Below, in pieces: positions 1-9,820 of a stretch of DNA of 64,000 bases. Numbering within the stretch: the first letter of the stretch is position 1; every line of letters starts with the position of its first letter. The notes beneath the pieces are model-generated. The model was given only the letters and a program-made list of their open reading frames with translations. It searched no databases and had not been told where the DNA came from. A program made the position numbers and the translations under genes. Location: positions 33,704 to 97,703 of the forward strand of contig CACZLA010000007.1 in NCBI GenBank assembly GCA_902781895.1, read 5' to 3'. Source of the DNA: an uncultured Lachnospiraceae bacterium. GTDB lineage: Bacteria > Bacillota > Clostridia > Lachnospirales > Lachnospiraceae.

Positions 1-2393
1 ATATCATTATCGCACGAAATGTACAATGGAGAACCGCCCGAATACAGACAGGTCTCCCCTGAAACAACATAAGCACCATCTGCACTGTTCTGAGGTGAAA
101 CCATCTCCGAAGAACCCGGGGCTGTAGTTTCTGCACCTGTATCAGGCACAGGCGTCTCTGCCTCACCGCCATCAGTTAATTCTCCATCCGTACTCGGCTT
201 TGTATCATCTGCTTTAATGAGAGATTCTTTTCCCGCTCTCCTGAGAGCCTCCTCCACAGAGAGTCTTGCATTTACCATTCTATAGCTTCCACTCGCATTC
301 GGTGAATCAGGATTATCCTGAACTGCGTAGATGGTATTATACTTATCGCATACTATAGACTTAACCTCAGCTCCTGTCAGCTTCGGATCAGCGCCCCAGG
401 TCATTGCACATACACCTGATACTATAGGTGCCGACATGGATGTACCCGACATATATCCATAGTAGCCGGTCTCCTTATCGTAAGGATGTATAGTACTGTA
501 AATGTACTCACCCGGCGCACATATATCTACTCTGCTTCCACCATTTGACCATGCAGTCATCTGATATGTATTACCTGCCACCTGCTTTTTCTGAGCAGAG
601 CCGACAACGATAATTCTGTTTAAAATATCATCCGGACTTATCTCAATGTTATAACAGTTTGATGCATTGATAGAACAAACAAAGCCATTAAATCCTGCGT
701 CAATTCCTTTTCCGTTTTCCGCTCCATTTCCGGCTGACTGAACAACAACGAAATCATAACCCTTTTTCAAAAGCTTTCCGATACCTCTGGAGTAGTAAAA
801 CGCCATCTTGTTTGTATATTCATCGGAATGCAGTCTGTTAAGACCCTTTATTTCAGAATTATTATCAGTGGACGGCTTTATAAGTCCAAAAGACATGTTA
901 ATAACCTTTGCATCATTTTTCACCATATTGCAAAGGGTGTACATCTTATTTGAATCAATATCTCTGTCAACAGACCTCAGCTGGTCATAAACATCATCAG
1001 AGCTGCACATTTCCTTTGAAACCGAACTGTCTTTGCAGGAAAATAGTATCTTTGCATTTCCGCTTACTCCGGATGCACCTTTTTTATTGTTTCTCTCGGA
1101 AGCAATAATACCTGAAACATGGGTTCCGTGGGATGACTCATAGGTGGAACTGTCTCCCATGTAGTCACTTCCATAAAGACACCTTAATTTTCCGGTCAGA
1201 TCTTCATGCTCGAAATCCAGCTCTTCGTCTATCACTCCTACCGTAACCGGATCCATTTCCTTTTCATATTCCCATGCACCTCTTGCATCAACAGCTTCGA
1301 GATACCAGTTGTTTCCTAAAGGACTTTTCTCATTCCAGACAACACCATTTGACTCTTCATTATTCTCGGTTGACAGATCATTATCATTCTTCCATGGATC
1401 GTCCGGCTTTGCATCATCAGCGACCTCGATAAACACCTCTGCCTTTGCCAGTTCAACCAGCTCTTCCCCTTCAATCTTATCTGCCAGATCATCCAGTGCA
1501 TTTAGATCTGAATTATCCACTCTCAGATAAACCTCATTCAGAGTATCCGACTGACCGGCAACTGACTTGCCGTACTTCTTCAGGATTTCCTTCTTATTAT
1601 CATCACTTGCCTTGTCATCAAAGCATACGACTATTATGTTGTTAATATATGCAACATCCTCACTTTCATCATAATTAATACTCTTATCTGTTATTTCATA
1701 AAGAGCATCATAAGGATCCGAACTGTTATAGCTGTATTCATCTATGGTTTTATCGTCTGCATAGATAATATTTGTAACACCATCGCTGGAATATTCTGCA
1801 TCCCCGGGGGTTGCATCTCCACCCTTGCCAAAGGGCTTTTTGATAACAATAAATAAAACCGCCGTTAGTATAAGAACCGCCGCGATGGAGGAGAACAAAA
1901 TAATATACTTGGTTTTGTTGGATTTTTTCTGAACTGATTTTTTACCGGCACCCGGACGCGGATTACCGGTCATGTTATTTTTATTTATGGACGGGTTATT
2001 CTGAGGAATAATTGGTGCCGCATGAATGTTTTGCTGCATTCCACCCTGATTTGTTTTACTTGTGGATGCAGGTCTCACATCATAAGACGCATCCACAAGA
2101 ATTCTTACAGAATCAACCTTTGAATCATGCTTGTTAATCCTGAAAACATCCTCATCAAAAAGAGCGGCACTGTCTATCTTTCGATCCTTAAGTATTAATC
2201 CGTTTGTACTTTCAAGATCCTTTATATACCATTTTCCGTTTTCTCTGTAAAAGCATCCATGAACCCTGGATACATATTCCTTCATTATCTGGATATCACA
2301 TTCAGAGCTTCTTCCGAAGCTCACCACATCCTTATTGAAGGATTCAAGCTTATATGATTTTTTCCCAACATTTGTAATAATTGAAATATTCAT
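1..2393 (-). CDS. FHA-TM-subtilisin (S8) protease, C-terminus cut by window edge
   Basis: This reading frame is open from the ATG at 2393 to the window edge, so the C-terminus is missing. An N-terminal FHA domain (about residues 20-75, with FGRSSECDIQI, SRVHG and STNG) should bind phosphothreonine in the cytosol. One membrane helix follows at about 163-184, then a subtilase domain that should lie outside the cell. The catalytic triad is visible: Asp389 in VGVIDEE, His422 in SSHGTHVSG and Ser652 in SGTSMSAP, with an SAGNG oxyanion-hole motif. A Thr/Ser/Pro-rich tail leads to the edge. It is the last visible gene of the FHA array, 30 bp after the next FHA-TM gene. The FHA is almost identical in layout to that neighbour, suggesting duplication. 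It resembles mycosins only in being a membrane-tethered subtilase; the N-terminal FHA sets it apart. Confidence 0.93.
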   Translation of the reverse strand, partial: MNISIITNVGKKSYKLESFNKDVVSFGRSSECDIQIMKEYVSRVHGCFYRENGKWYIKDLESTNGLILKDRKIDSAALFDEDVFRINKHDSKVDSVRILVDASYDVRPASTSKTNQGGMQQNIHAAPIIPQNNPSINKNNMTGNPRPGAGKKSVQKKSNKTKYIILFSSIAAVLILTAVLFIVIKKPFGKGGDATPGDAEYSSDGVTNIIYADDKTIDEYSYNSSDPYDALYEITDKSINYDESEDVAYINNIIVVCFDDKASDDNKKEILKKYGKSVAGQSDTLNEVYLRVDNSDLNALDDLADKIEGEELVELAKAEVFIEVADDAKPDDPWKNDNDLSTENNEESNGVVWNEKSPLGNNWYLEAVDARGAWEYEKEMDPVTVGVIDEELDFEHEDLTGKLRCLYGSDYMGDSSTYESSHGTHVSGIIASERNNKKGASGVSGNAKILFSCKDSSVSKEMCSSDDVYDQLRSVDRDIDSNKMYTLCNMVKNDAKVINMSFGLIKPSTDNNSEIKGLNRLHSDEYTNKMAFYYSRGIGKLLKKGYDFVVVQSAGNGAENGKGIDAGFNGFVCSINASNCYNIEISPDDILNRIIVVGSAQKKQVAGNTYQMTAWSNGGSRVDICAPGEYIYSTIHPYDKETGYYGYMSGTSMSAPIVSGVCAMTWGADPKLTGAEVKSIVCDKYNTIYAVQDNPDSPNASGSYRMVNARLSVEEALRRAGKESLIKADDTKPSTDGELTDGGEAETPVPDTGAETTAPGSSEMVSPQNSADGAYVVSGETCLYSGGSPLYISCDND

Positions 2394-2423
2394 ATAATTC
2401 TCCGGCCGGATATAATTTGTTTA

Positions 2424-3509
2424 TCAGAAGGAAGTGCCTTTCGTGGCCTTGTTTATTTTTATAGTCGAAATCATAGTTACAAGTGCACATGAAAATGCTA
2501 TTATTCCGCCTGCGATAATGACATAAAATCCCCAACTCAGCTTTATCGGATTATAGCTATAAAATAGATTTACCTGCAGTTTTGACTTTACAACCATACC
2601 TCCCACAAATACCACAATAGGATTTACTATTGATACGATCAGATTGATAATATTCAGAACAAGCAGATCACTCTTGATACTCAGACCTACTGCAACCAGG
2701 GATATAACTATAATAGTTATTCCATATGGCATTGTTCTGGGATAGCTTTTTGACATCAGGCTTCTGTTTGCCTTGTTCAAAGAGCTTTCACCACTATCCA
2801 CATAGCTACCGAAAAAGTCATCTATATCATCACTATAATCACCAAAATACTCATCATAATCATCATATACAGATTCATAAGCATCTTTTATGCTATATCT
2901 GTAAAATGGTAAAAAGCATCCCAGAATCATAATGGCAGAAGCAACCCACAGAATGATACTGTACATAAGTCTTTTGTCTTTACCGGCATATGCACTCATA
3001 CCACCATAGTTTCCACCATATTGATCGCCGTAGCCTCCGTATTGGTCGCCATAGCCTCCATACTGATCACCATAACCACCACCATATTGATCATAACCAC
3101 CGCCATATTGATCATAACCGCCGCCATATTGATCATAACCGCCGGCGTATTGATCATAGCCGCCATATTGATTACCATAAGCACCGTACATACCGGCATC
3201 CATAGATGACGAGATGGTAATCACATCCGTAGAAGCATGATTCTTCATGATCGTAACATTACCCACATCAAGATTCAGAGCATCTATCTTATTGGAGTTA
3301 TAATATAATCCATTTGTGCTGTTCATATCCTTTATGAACCATTTCCCGTTCTCCATATAAAAACAGCCGTGGACTCTGGATACATATTCCTTTCTTATCT
3401 GAATATCACAATCAGAGCTTCTTCCGAAGCTTACTACATTCTTTCCAAAAGCATTAAGATCATATTTTTGATGGGTATTATCCATGTAAATATCTATCTT
3501 ATTTGACAT
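2424..3509 (-). CDS. FHA-domain membrane protein with Tyr/Gly-rich linker
   Basis: This 361-residue protein begins with an FHA domain (about 20-75; FGRSSDCDIQI, SRVHG, STNG). A low-complexity linker at 107-170 is built from YDQYGGG and YGDQYGG units. Membrane helices follow near 182-201, 262-278, 283-304 and 327-350, with an acidic Asp/Tyr-rich loop (about 208-240) between the first two. The start has a strong AGGGGG site 8 bases upstream that overlaps the end of the kinase gene, so the two are probably translated together. No enzyme motif is visible in the membrane part. It may be a phosphorylation-recruited membrane scaffold or a subunit of whatever the array assembles; that role is inference. 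Confidence 0.85.
   Translation of the reverse strand: MSNKIDIYMDNTHQKYDLNAFGKNVVSFGRSSDCDIQIRKEYVSRVHGCFYMENGKWFIKDMNSTNGLYYNSNKIDALNLDVGNVTIMKNHASTDVITISSSMDAGMYGAYGNQYGGYDQYAGGYDQYGGGYDQYGGGYDQYGGGYGDQYGGYGDQYGGYGDQYGGNYGGMSAYAGKDKRLMYSIILWVASAIMILGCFLPFYRYSIKDAYESVYDDYDEYFGDYSDDIDDFFGSYVDSGESSLNKANRSLMSKSYPRTMPYGITIIVISLVAVGLSIKSDLLVLNIINLIVSIVNPIVVFVGGMVVKSKLQVNLFYSYNPIKLSWGFYVIIAGGIIAFSCALVTMISTIKINKATKGTSF
3000..3191 (-). repeat. In-frame Tyr/Gly-rich coding repeats
   Basis: About eight tandem in-frame units of 6-8 codons (YDQYGGG/YGDQYGG) encode the linker between the FHA domain and the first membrane helix of the surrounding gene. Several DNA units are nearly identical, so unit number could change by slippage without breaking the frame. 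Confidence 0.8.
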
Positions 3510-3524
3510 ACTTTTATCCCCCTG

Positions 3525-5195
3525 CTATTGAACTGTAACTGATAAATTGCCTAATAACTCTCCCGTATCGTCATTATAAACCTCTATGGTTGCAAGTCCC
3601 GGAGGCATCCCGATTATATTTCCGGTTTCATCCTTCTGATATAACGAGAATCCCTGCATCGAATTTACACCTCTTCTGGTTTCAATCAGATTATCATAGG
3701 TTCCGCCACCCGGATATCTGCCCTTGACTCTGTACTGTATCTTATCCGGAGCCGATTCGAGCTGCCAGTAAAAATGTACCGTCTGGCTTCCTGAAGGAAT
3801 AATAGCCAGATTGTTTGACCAGTCATCCTCATTGGTATTTACCCTGATCTCACTTATCTTATACTCTGTCGAAGTATCTAAAGAAACCTCTGTCTTTCCA
3901 TCTTCCTCTGGTTCGGTAGCTGCTTCTGTAGTAGTCTCCTGCTCTCTGACTTTTTCATCATCGTCATCATCCCTATTCGTAACCCAGAAAAATGCTCCGA
4001 GAACAAGAACAATGGTAAGAAGTGGTATAAGTACTATTCCCGCAGCTCCTTTAATCTGCTTGGATGAGCCTTTTTTTGAACTATTGGAAGCCCCTCCGGA
4101 ACCACCGCCGGTGTAATTTCCCTGAGTGTTATTATAAGGAGCATATCCTCCGGCTGTATTTGAAATACCGGTCTGATAAGTATCCTGTGTGTATCCATAA
4201 AGATTCTCAGTAAAAGCATCAACATTGCTGAAAAGATCTCTTTTAAAGCTCCTTATATTCTGATATCTGTCCTTTGGCTGTATAGCCATACCTCTCATGA
4301 TTGCATTGTTGAAGCTCATGGATACATCATTATTGAGAGTTTTTATAGGAACCAGATTATCATCAGTAAGTCTGTCTACCGACTCCTGTGGTGTCTTTCG
4401 AGAAAGCAGCTTATATATTGTTGCCGATAAAGCATAGATATCTGTCCATGGGCCTACATTTCCGCTCTTCGAATACTGTTCTATAGGAGCATAACCATGC
4501 TTCAGTATAACAGTGGCCGAAAGATTATCATCCGCAACACTTTGCTTTACAGCACCAAAATCAATAAGCTTGAATGTACCGTCCTTGCACATAAATATGT
4601 TATCAGGACTTATATCTCTGTGTATCAGTCCTATGGAATGTACATCCGAGAGGACATCACAGATATTATCTGCCATATTCAGAACTGTATCATATGGAAG
4701 AGCTTCACTATGTTCTTCCATATATTTTTTCAGGTTACATCCATCCAGATACTCCATAACTATATATGCAGTCTGGTTTTCCTCAAAGAAATCCTGAATA
4801 CTGGCGGTTCTGGGATTATTATTAAATCTGGCCAGATTTCTTGCTTCCTTCAGGAAACGGGATTTTCCGTGTTGAAAACTCTCGCTCTGGGTATCGTAAA
4901 CGGAAACTATAGTTGTTTCGACTCTGGATACAACACCCTGCGGATAATACTCCTTTATTGCAACTGTACTTTCAAGCGTACTGTCCCACGCCTTATAGGT
5001 TATTCCGAAACCACCTGCACCGATAACCGTTCCTACTGTATATCTATTATTAAGTATAGTACCTACCGGGAGATAAGAATTTACATCATTTGGAGTATTC
5101 TCAACGAAACCACAAAAAGGACAGCAGTTATCCTCTGCCTCATATCCTTTCGGTATATCAAATAGTTTCATGCAATTAAGACATCTTCTGTTCAT
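3525..5195 (-). CDS. Membrane Ser/Thr protein kinase with N-terminal zinc ribbon and outside sensor domain
   Basis: This 556-residue protein starts with a small zinc ribbon (Cys5, Cys8, Cys25, Cys28). The kinase domain covers about 50-320: Gly-rich loop GAGGFGITYK, catalytic lysine Lys81 in VAIKEYY, catalytic loop HRDISPDN (192-199) and DFG at 212-214. All are intact, so it should be active. A flexible Tyr/Gly/Asn linker leads to one membrane helix (about 384-405), and a roughly 120-residue beta-rich outside domain ends the protein, probably a ligand sensor. The HRDISPDN form is common in Firmicute kinases of the GFGITY type. It sits between two FHA genes, so FHA proteins of the same array are its likely partners; substrates are inferred, not seen. 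Confidence 0.94.
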   Translation of the reverse strand: MNRRCLNCMKLFDIPKGYEAEDNCCPFCGFVENTPNDVNSYLPVGTILNNRYTVGTVIGAGGFGITYKAWDSTLESTVAIKEYYPQGVVSRVETTIVSVYDTQSESFQHGKSRFLKEARNLARFNNNPRTASIQDFFEENQTAYIVMEYLDGCNLKKYMEEHSEALPYDTVLNMADNICDVLSDVHSIGLIHRDISPDNIFMCKDGTFKLIDFGAVKQSVADDNLSATVILKHGYAPIEQYSKSGNVGPWTDIYALSATIYKLLSRKTPQESVDRLTDDNLVPIKTLNNDVSMSFNNAIMRGMAIQPKDRYQNIRSFKRDLFSNVDAFTENLYGYTQDTYQTGISNTAGGYAPYNNTQGNYTGGGSGGASNSSKKGSSKQIKGAAGIVLIPLLTIVLVLGAFFWVTNRDDDDDEKVREQETTTEAATEPEEDGKTEVSLDTSTEYKISEIRVNTNEDDWSNNLAIIPSGSQTVHFYWQLESAPDKIQYRVKGRYPGGGTYDNLIETRRGVNSMQGFSLYQKDETGNIIGMPPGLATIEVYNDDTGELLGNLSVTVQ

Positions 5196-5216
5196 TTCCA
5201 GCTCCCATAAAGGTTC

Positions 5217-7319
5217 TTATTTATATTCAACGGATGACATTATATCTATTATCATATTATCTATCTCTTCCGATTCACTCTCCGGACGGGAAGATGCGAT
5301 CATTACCATGCCAAGTGAATCGTCATAGTAAGCGACCATCAGAACAACACTATTGTTGTCATATTCTCCGTTTCCATCGAATACATATATTCTCCAATTC
5401 TTTCCGTTTATCTCTGCACTCTCCGCATTTACATCATAGTCAGTTCCGATAATGTCCTCCATAGATTTTCCTATCTCTTCTATGATCACATCATCTGTCT
5501 TCTCAACGTCCTCATCTGTAACATTGGAGTAATCACCAAGCTCTATAGCTGTCTCCACAGCAACAGTGGTACTGCCTCTGTCAAAAGTTGCCGAACCCTG
5601 GCTTCCTCCCGGGGTTACAACAAAATCATCAGTAAGAGAAAGGGATATAGTTCTGGAACCTTCCTGACACATAGTCTTACCATTCCAGTCTCCGGTACTG
5701 AAATCATTACCACTACTTGTTGAGTATCCGTACTCTGCTTCGAAAACATCCTCCAGCGACATACTTTTATCAGCTGAAATAGAGTATATTTTTTCGATAG
5801 GAACGGCAAAGTTCATATTCTGTCCGTCTGTACGAACCCAGTTATTAAGACCGATAACTCTTGCCTTTGTATCAAGTAAAGGTCCACCACTGTTACCATT
5901 TGATATAGGCGCCGTATGCTGTATATATGTATGTCCCTTTTCTTCTCTTTTTGCTGTTGAAACAATGCCCTCAGAGAAGGTTCCGGAATATCCCTTTGAA
6001 CTTCCCAGAGCATAGATAGTTTCACCCGTCTTTACTTCATCTGTCCTCTGTTCAAGAGGAACTGTATTTGTAGCATCTGTTTCAAGAATAGCTATATCCA
6101 GATCCTTATCATATCCTTTAACCGACTTTATATCATACTGCTGACCATCAGAAGTTGTAATATATCCCTTAACAGTTCCGTCAATAACATGATAATTTGT
6201 GGCAACAGTACCATTTTCGTCTATAAAGAAACCGGTTCCCAGAGAACCGTAGGTTCCCGAAACCTGAGCTACTATCTCCACCGTGGATACATTTGCTATA
6301 TCAAATACTTCCTCTGCCGATAATTCTTTATCGGGATCCTCAGTTGTTGACGGTTTCTCAGTTGATGCCACGGTTGTAGGTTCTTCACCTGCTTTATCAT
6401 CATCTTTTTTGAAAACAAACAAGAACAGGAATACCATCATTCCTGCTACAAGAGCTATGGATATTATTCCAAGTATAAGACCGATCTTACCCTTCTTGCT
6501 GTCATCATTATTTGTCGAAGGTCTGGGATTCTGTGGAGTACCTCCGCCGGTTCTGACTCCCGGCTGAGAAGCCGCTCCTGTCTGTGGAGTAGACTGATAG
6601 CCGCCTCCTGTGTAGCCTGTCTGCTGGCCTGCTCCTGCTTGTGGTCTCGACTGATAGCCGCCTCCCGCGTAGCCTGTCTGCTGCTGGCCTGCTCCTGCTT
6701 GTGGTCTCGACTGATAGCCACTTCCTGTGTAGCCTGTCTGCTGCTGGCCCGCTCCGGTCTGTGGCCTCGATTGATAGCTTCCTCCCGTATAGCCTGTCTG
6801 CTGACTTGTTCCGGTCTGCGTCCCTCTCTGATAGCCGCCTCCCGCATAGCCTGTCTGCTGACCTGCTCCGGTCTGCGGTCTCGACTGACCTGCTCCTGCC
6901 TGTGATGTAGACTGATAGTTAACCCCTGACATTACGGTTCTGTCATCCATACCATCAGCCACTACTCCACCTGCAGCACCAGCTGCAGCTCCGCCGGCTG
7001 CAGTGATCACCTGTACATATATCATCGCAGAATCCGCAAAAGATGTACGGTCAAGGGTTATCTTCAGTCCATTAACAAGCTCAGAAGTCACACCACTCAT
7101 ATTGTTAATGAGCATACCGTTTGTGCTGTTATGATCCTGAATATACCAGCTGCCATTATAACGATATATATATCCATGATAACCGGAAACCTTAGGATTT
7201 TTGATGACTATATCACATCCATCATCTCTTCCGAAGGTTATGGCATCCTTGTTAAAGCTCTCAAGTATATATTCTTTATTGGCCCCGTTATTTGAAATTA
7301 TTAATTTAGTCTGACTCAT
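5217..7319 (-). CDS. FHA-TM-trypsin/HtrA-like serine protease
   Basis: I place the start at the ATG at 7319 because AGAAGG lies 8 bases upstream; an in-frame GTG three codons earlier overlaps that site. The 700-residue protein has an N-terminal FHA (about 22-85; GRDDGCDIVI, HNSTNG). Its usual SRxH is SGYH, so one residue of the phosphopeptide site differs. A long Gln/Thr/Gly/Tyr repeat linker, a membrane helix and a Thr-rich stalk follow. The protease domain has the triad motifs TNYHVIDG (His), DLDIAILE (Asp) and SNGNSGGPLL (Ser), as in DegP/HtrA. No PDZ domain is evident; the C-terminal 180 residues form another domain I do not recognise. The motif MDDRTVMSG between FHA and linker is a possible kinase target. 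Confidence 0.92.
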   Translation of the reverse strand: MSQTKLIISNNGANKEYILESFNKDAITFGRDDGCDIVIKNPKVSGYHGYIYRYNGSWYIQDHNSTNGMLINNMSGVTSELVNGLKITLDRTSFADSAMIYVQVITAAGGAAAGAAGGVVADGMDDRTVMSGVNYQSTSQAGAGQSRPQTGAGQQTGYAGGGYQRGTQTGTSQQTGYTGGSYQSRPQTGAGQQQTGYTGSGYQSRPQAGAGQQQTGYAGGGYQSRPQAGAGQQTGYTGGGYQSTPQTGAASQPGVRTGGGTPQNPRPSTNNDDSKKGKIGLILGIISIALVAGMMVFLFLFVFKKDDDKAGEEPTTVASTEKPSTTEDPDKELSAEEVFDIANVSTVEIVAQVSGTYGSLGTGFFIDENGTVATNYHVIDGTVKGYITTSDGQQYDIKSVKGYDKDLDIAILETDATNTVPLEQRTDEVKTGETIYALGSSKGYSGTFSEGIVSTAKREEKGHTYIQHTAPISNGNSGGPLLDTKARVIGLNNWVRTDGQNMNFAVPIEKIYSISADKSMSLEDVFEAEYGYSTSSGNDFSTGDWNGKTMCQEGSRTISLSLTDDFVVTPGGSQGSATFDRGSTTVAVETAIELGDYSNVTDEDVEKTDDVIIEEIGKSMEDIIGTDYDVNAESAEINGKNWRIYVFDGNGEYDNNSVVLMVAYYDDSLGMVMIASSRPESESEEIDNMIIDIMSSVEYK
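6590..6905 (-). repeat. In-frame Gln/Thr/Gly/Tyr coding repeats
   Basis: Five to six tandem units of about 60 bp encode a linker of the pattern QTGYxGGGYQSRPQxGAGQ within the FHA-trypsin gene. Neighbouring units differ by only a few bases, which points to recent expansion by slippage or unequal crossing-over. Confidence 0.85.
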
Positions 7320-7378
7320 ACTTTTCACCTTCTATCAACGTTTTCTGCGAACAAAAAACCATTATTTATGTGAGTCCA

Positions 7379-9820
7379 TTATCTCTTCTCATCTTTTATA
7401 TTTATTGAAATGATAAGTCTGGCAATTACCGCAAATGCAACAGTCAGAAATGCCAGTATCAGCCATGACATAATAAGATGTTCACTGGATGAATGATAAT
7501 ATACACTGTCTGTCACCTTATGCTTTATGCCATATTCAAAATACTGATGCAGGGTCTCGGAATTCGCAGGATTCATCATCTGGGATCCGGTAACCGGATC
7601 TATCAGCTCAGGCCCCTGTATAAACAGTGCATCCGCCCCGGCCTCCGCAATCTTACTATGCATCTGCAGCTCCAGATCACCCAGATTTATTATGGAGCCA
7701 TATGCTTCCATCGCCCATCTGCAGTTGATGAGATAGGATATCTTTTTGCTGATTCCGTCAAGTGTAAACAGCATTCCCGAGAAAAGTATCTGTGGCATAA
7801 GAAGGATAGGAGCTATGGTCATTACTCTGTCCGCATTTGTAAACAGAGCTGATACCATTATTCCCATTCCCGCTGCCGAACACGCTGTCAGCGAGGTTGT
7901 TATGAAGAACTCAAGGAATGGTTTCATTATGATTCCATTCACATCAAAGAACGGTCTCCAGAATTCTCCGCCACCCTTATCAACATTTACGAGAAGTGCT
8001 ATGGTCAGAGTGAGAATAAAACTCTGAATAACACATATTACACAAAGTACCACCATCTTGGACAGAATATAGCTTCCCATATTCAGTCCTGTCATATATT
8101 CTCGTTTTAAAATGACTCGTTCCTTACATATCTCCTGCAAGGCACTCATTATACCTATCCAGAATCCGCAGCACGAGTAGACAAACAGGATACTTATTGT
8201 AGATTCATATACTTTTGCAAATTTATCATTCGCCACCAGATAAACCAGGAATCCAAGCAGTGGTGCCTGTAAAAGCAGAAGCAGCATTCTCTGATGATCA
8301 TTTACCAGAAGATGCGTATATCTTGCACCCAGGATACCAAACTGACGGAAGAATCCCTTCTTGTTTGAATTCTTTATCTCCGTCTTTGTTCCTGCAGTAT
8401 TATTACCGGCCTGATTTATCATCTGCTGGTATTTAGCCTGCCACTTATCCGGCTCGGAGCTGATCATATCATAAACATTTACTATGTCATCTGTTTCAAA
8501 GAATCTGAGAGCCTCTGCCAGATTACCTGCAAAGCAGAGCTTTCCGCCTGTACCCATGAATACTATCTTGTCATATTCTTCCATACCGAGAGTACTATGG
8601 GTTACGAGAATAACCGTCTTTCCTGAAGAGGTCATTCCACGAAGAGTCCGTATCAGATTTCTTTCCGTTCCGGGATCCAGACCTGATGTAGGCTCATCCA
8701 GGAAAAACAGATTCGGATCGGTAAGAAGCTCAACTGCTATGGATGCTCTCTTTCTCTGTCCGCCAGAGAGACTTCTGACCAGTGCATCACTTCTGTGTGA
8801 CAGTTCAACAGTATCAATAACCTTGTGAACTATCTGGTCTATCTCTGCCGCAGTAACATCCTTCGGAAGTCTGAGTCTTGCACTGTATTTCAGCATGTCA
8901 TATACCGTCAGATTATCATATACTATATCCTTCTGAGGTACATAACCTATGATATATTTCAGAGTGTCATAATTCTCATACAGATCAACATCATTTACAT
9001 ATACATGACCCGATGTAGGAGTACTGTATCCGCTGATACAGTTCATTATGGAGGTTTTTCCTGCACCTGAGCCTCCGATGATCGCAACAAGCTCACCCGG
9101 ATTTATAGTAAGATTTACATTATTACAAATGGTAAGCTTCTTCTTACCAACCTGCTTGATAACATTCTGAGTAACAACACTTATACCGGACTTCGCCATA
9201 TGATAAACTATGGTTCCGCCAGTAAAAATGAGTTTACTGTTGGTTATCAGAATAACGTCTTTTTCTTTAAGCTCTTTTTTTCCTCTGACCTTTTTACCGT
9301 TTAAAAGAACACCATTAGTACTTCTGTTATCGACTATATAATATCTGCCTCTGCTCTCTTCAACATAAGCATGTATCCTCGATATACTTACATGGTCAAG
9401 AACTATATTACAGCTGGGATCACGACCTATTGTAAGTCGATAACCGGGTACTATCTGGATGGAATTCCATACCACACTCTGTTCCTTTATCGAAGAGACA
9501 ATAAGAACACCCTTCTCCTGCTCATCTATGTTAGCCAGAATCCTTACATATGTTCCTTCTCTGAGAACAGTTGACTTTATTCTTTTTCCTCTGTACCAAA
9601 GACCATTCTTGCTTTCCGGAAGACGTTCTATCCTTACCTTGTCTCCATCCAGATAGATAACTCCATGATATCTGGATGCAAATACAGACTTCAGAACAAT
9701 GTCATTATCCTCAGCTCTACCGAATGAAATGACCTCTTTATTATAGTCAGCAAGCCTGATTTCATAAGGTTTTACATCTCCATCGAATATTGTTATATAT
9801 AAATCAGTCGGAAATTTCAT
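7379..9820 (-). CDS. ABC exporter with two N-terminal FHA domains (Rv1747-like)
   Basis: This 813-residue protein joins two FHA domains to a half-size ABC transporter. FHA-1 (about 26-80) has FGRAEDNDIVL and SRYHG; FHA-2 (about 138-190) has IGRDPSCNIVL, SRIHA and STNG. The ATPase has Walker A GGSGAGKTS, signature SLSGGQRKR and Walker B FFLDEPTSGLDP. The C-terminal third is an ABC2-type membrane domain of the ABCG class with about six helices. Mycobacterial Rv1747 has the same order (FHA, FHA, ATPase, membrane) and is controlled by the kinase PknF; two kinases in this array make a similar control likely here. Its start overlaps the stop of the upstream gene by four bases (ATGA), so translation is coupled. 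The substrate is unknown. Confidence 0.94.
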   Translation of the reverse strand: MKFPTDLYITIFDGDVKPYEIRLADYNKEVISFGRAEDNDIVLKSVFASRYHGVIYLDGDKVRIERLPESKNGLWYRGKRIKSTVLREGTYVRILANIDEQEKGVLIVSSIKEQSVVWNSIQIVPGYRLTIGRDPSCNIVLDHVSISRIHAYVEESRGRYYIVDNRSTNGVLLNGKKVRGKKELKEKDVILITNSKLIFTGGTIVYHMAKSGISVVTQNVIKQVGKKKLTICNNVNLTINPGELVAIIGGSGAGKTSIMNCISGYSTPTSGHVYVNDVDLYENYDTLKYIIGYVPQKDIVYDNLTVYDMLKYSARLRLPKDVTAAEIDQIVHKVIDTVELSHRSDALVRSLSGGQRKRASIAVELLTDPNLFFLDEPTSGLDPGTERNLIRTLRGMTSSGKTVILVTHSTLGMEEYDKIVFMGTGGKLCFAGNLAEALRFFETDDIVNVYDMISSEPDKWQAKYQQMINQAGNNTAGTKTEIKNSNKKGFFRQFGILGARYTHLLVNDHQRMLLLLLQAPLLGFLVYLVANDKFAKVYESTISILFVYSCCGFWIGIMSALQEICKERVILKREYMTGLNMGSYILSKMVVLCVICVIQSFILTLTIALLVNVDKGGGEFWRPFFDVNGIIMKPFLEFFITTSLTACSAAGMGIMVSALFTNADRVMTIAPILLMPQILFSGMLFTLDGISKKISYLINCRWAMEAYGSIINLGDLELQMHSKIAEAGADALFIQGPELIDPVTGSQMMNPANSETLHQYFEYGIKHKVTDSVYYHSSSEHLIMSWLILAFLTVAFAVIARLIISINIKDEKR

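Noticed and set aside
4497-5165. Plus-strand 222-codon open frame opposite the first kinase
   Set aside because: It is a shadow of the kinase gene: no ribosome site, no domain, odd composition. The long plus-strand frames at 15309-16112, 17083-17964 and 20294-21061 are rejected for the same reason.
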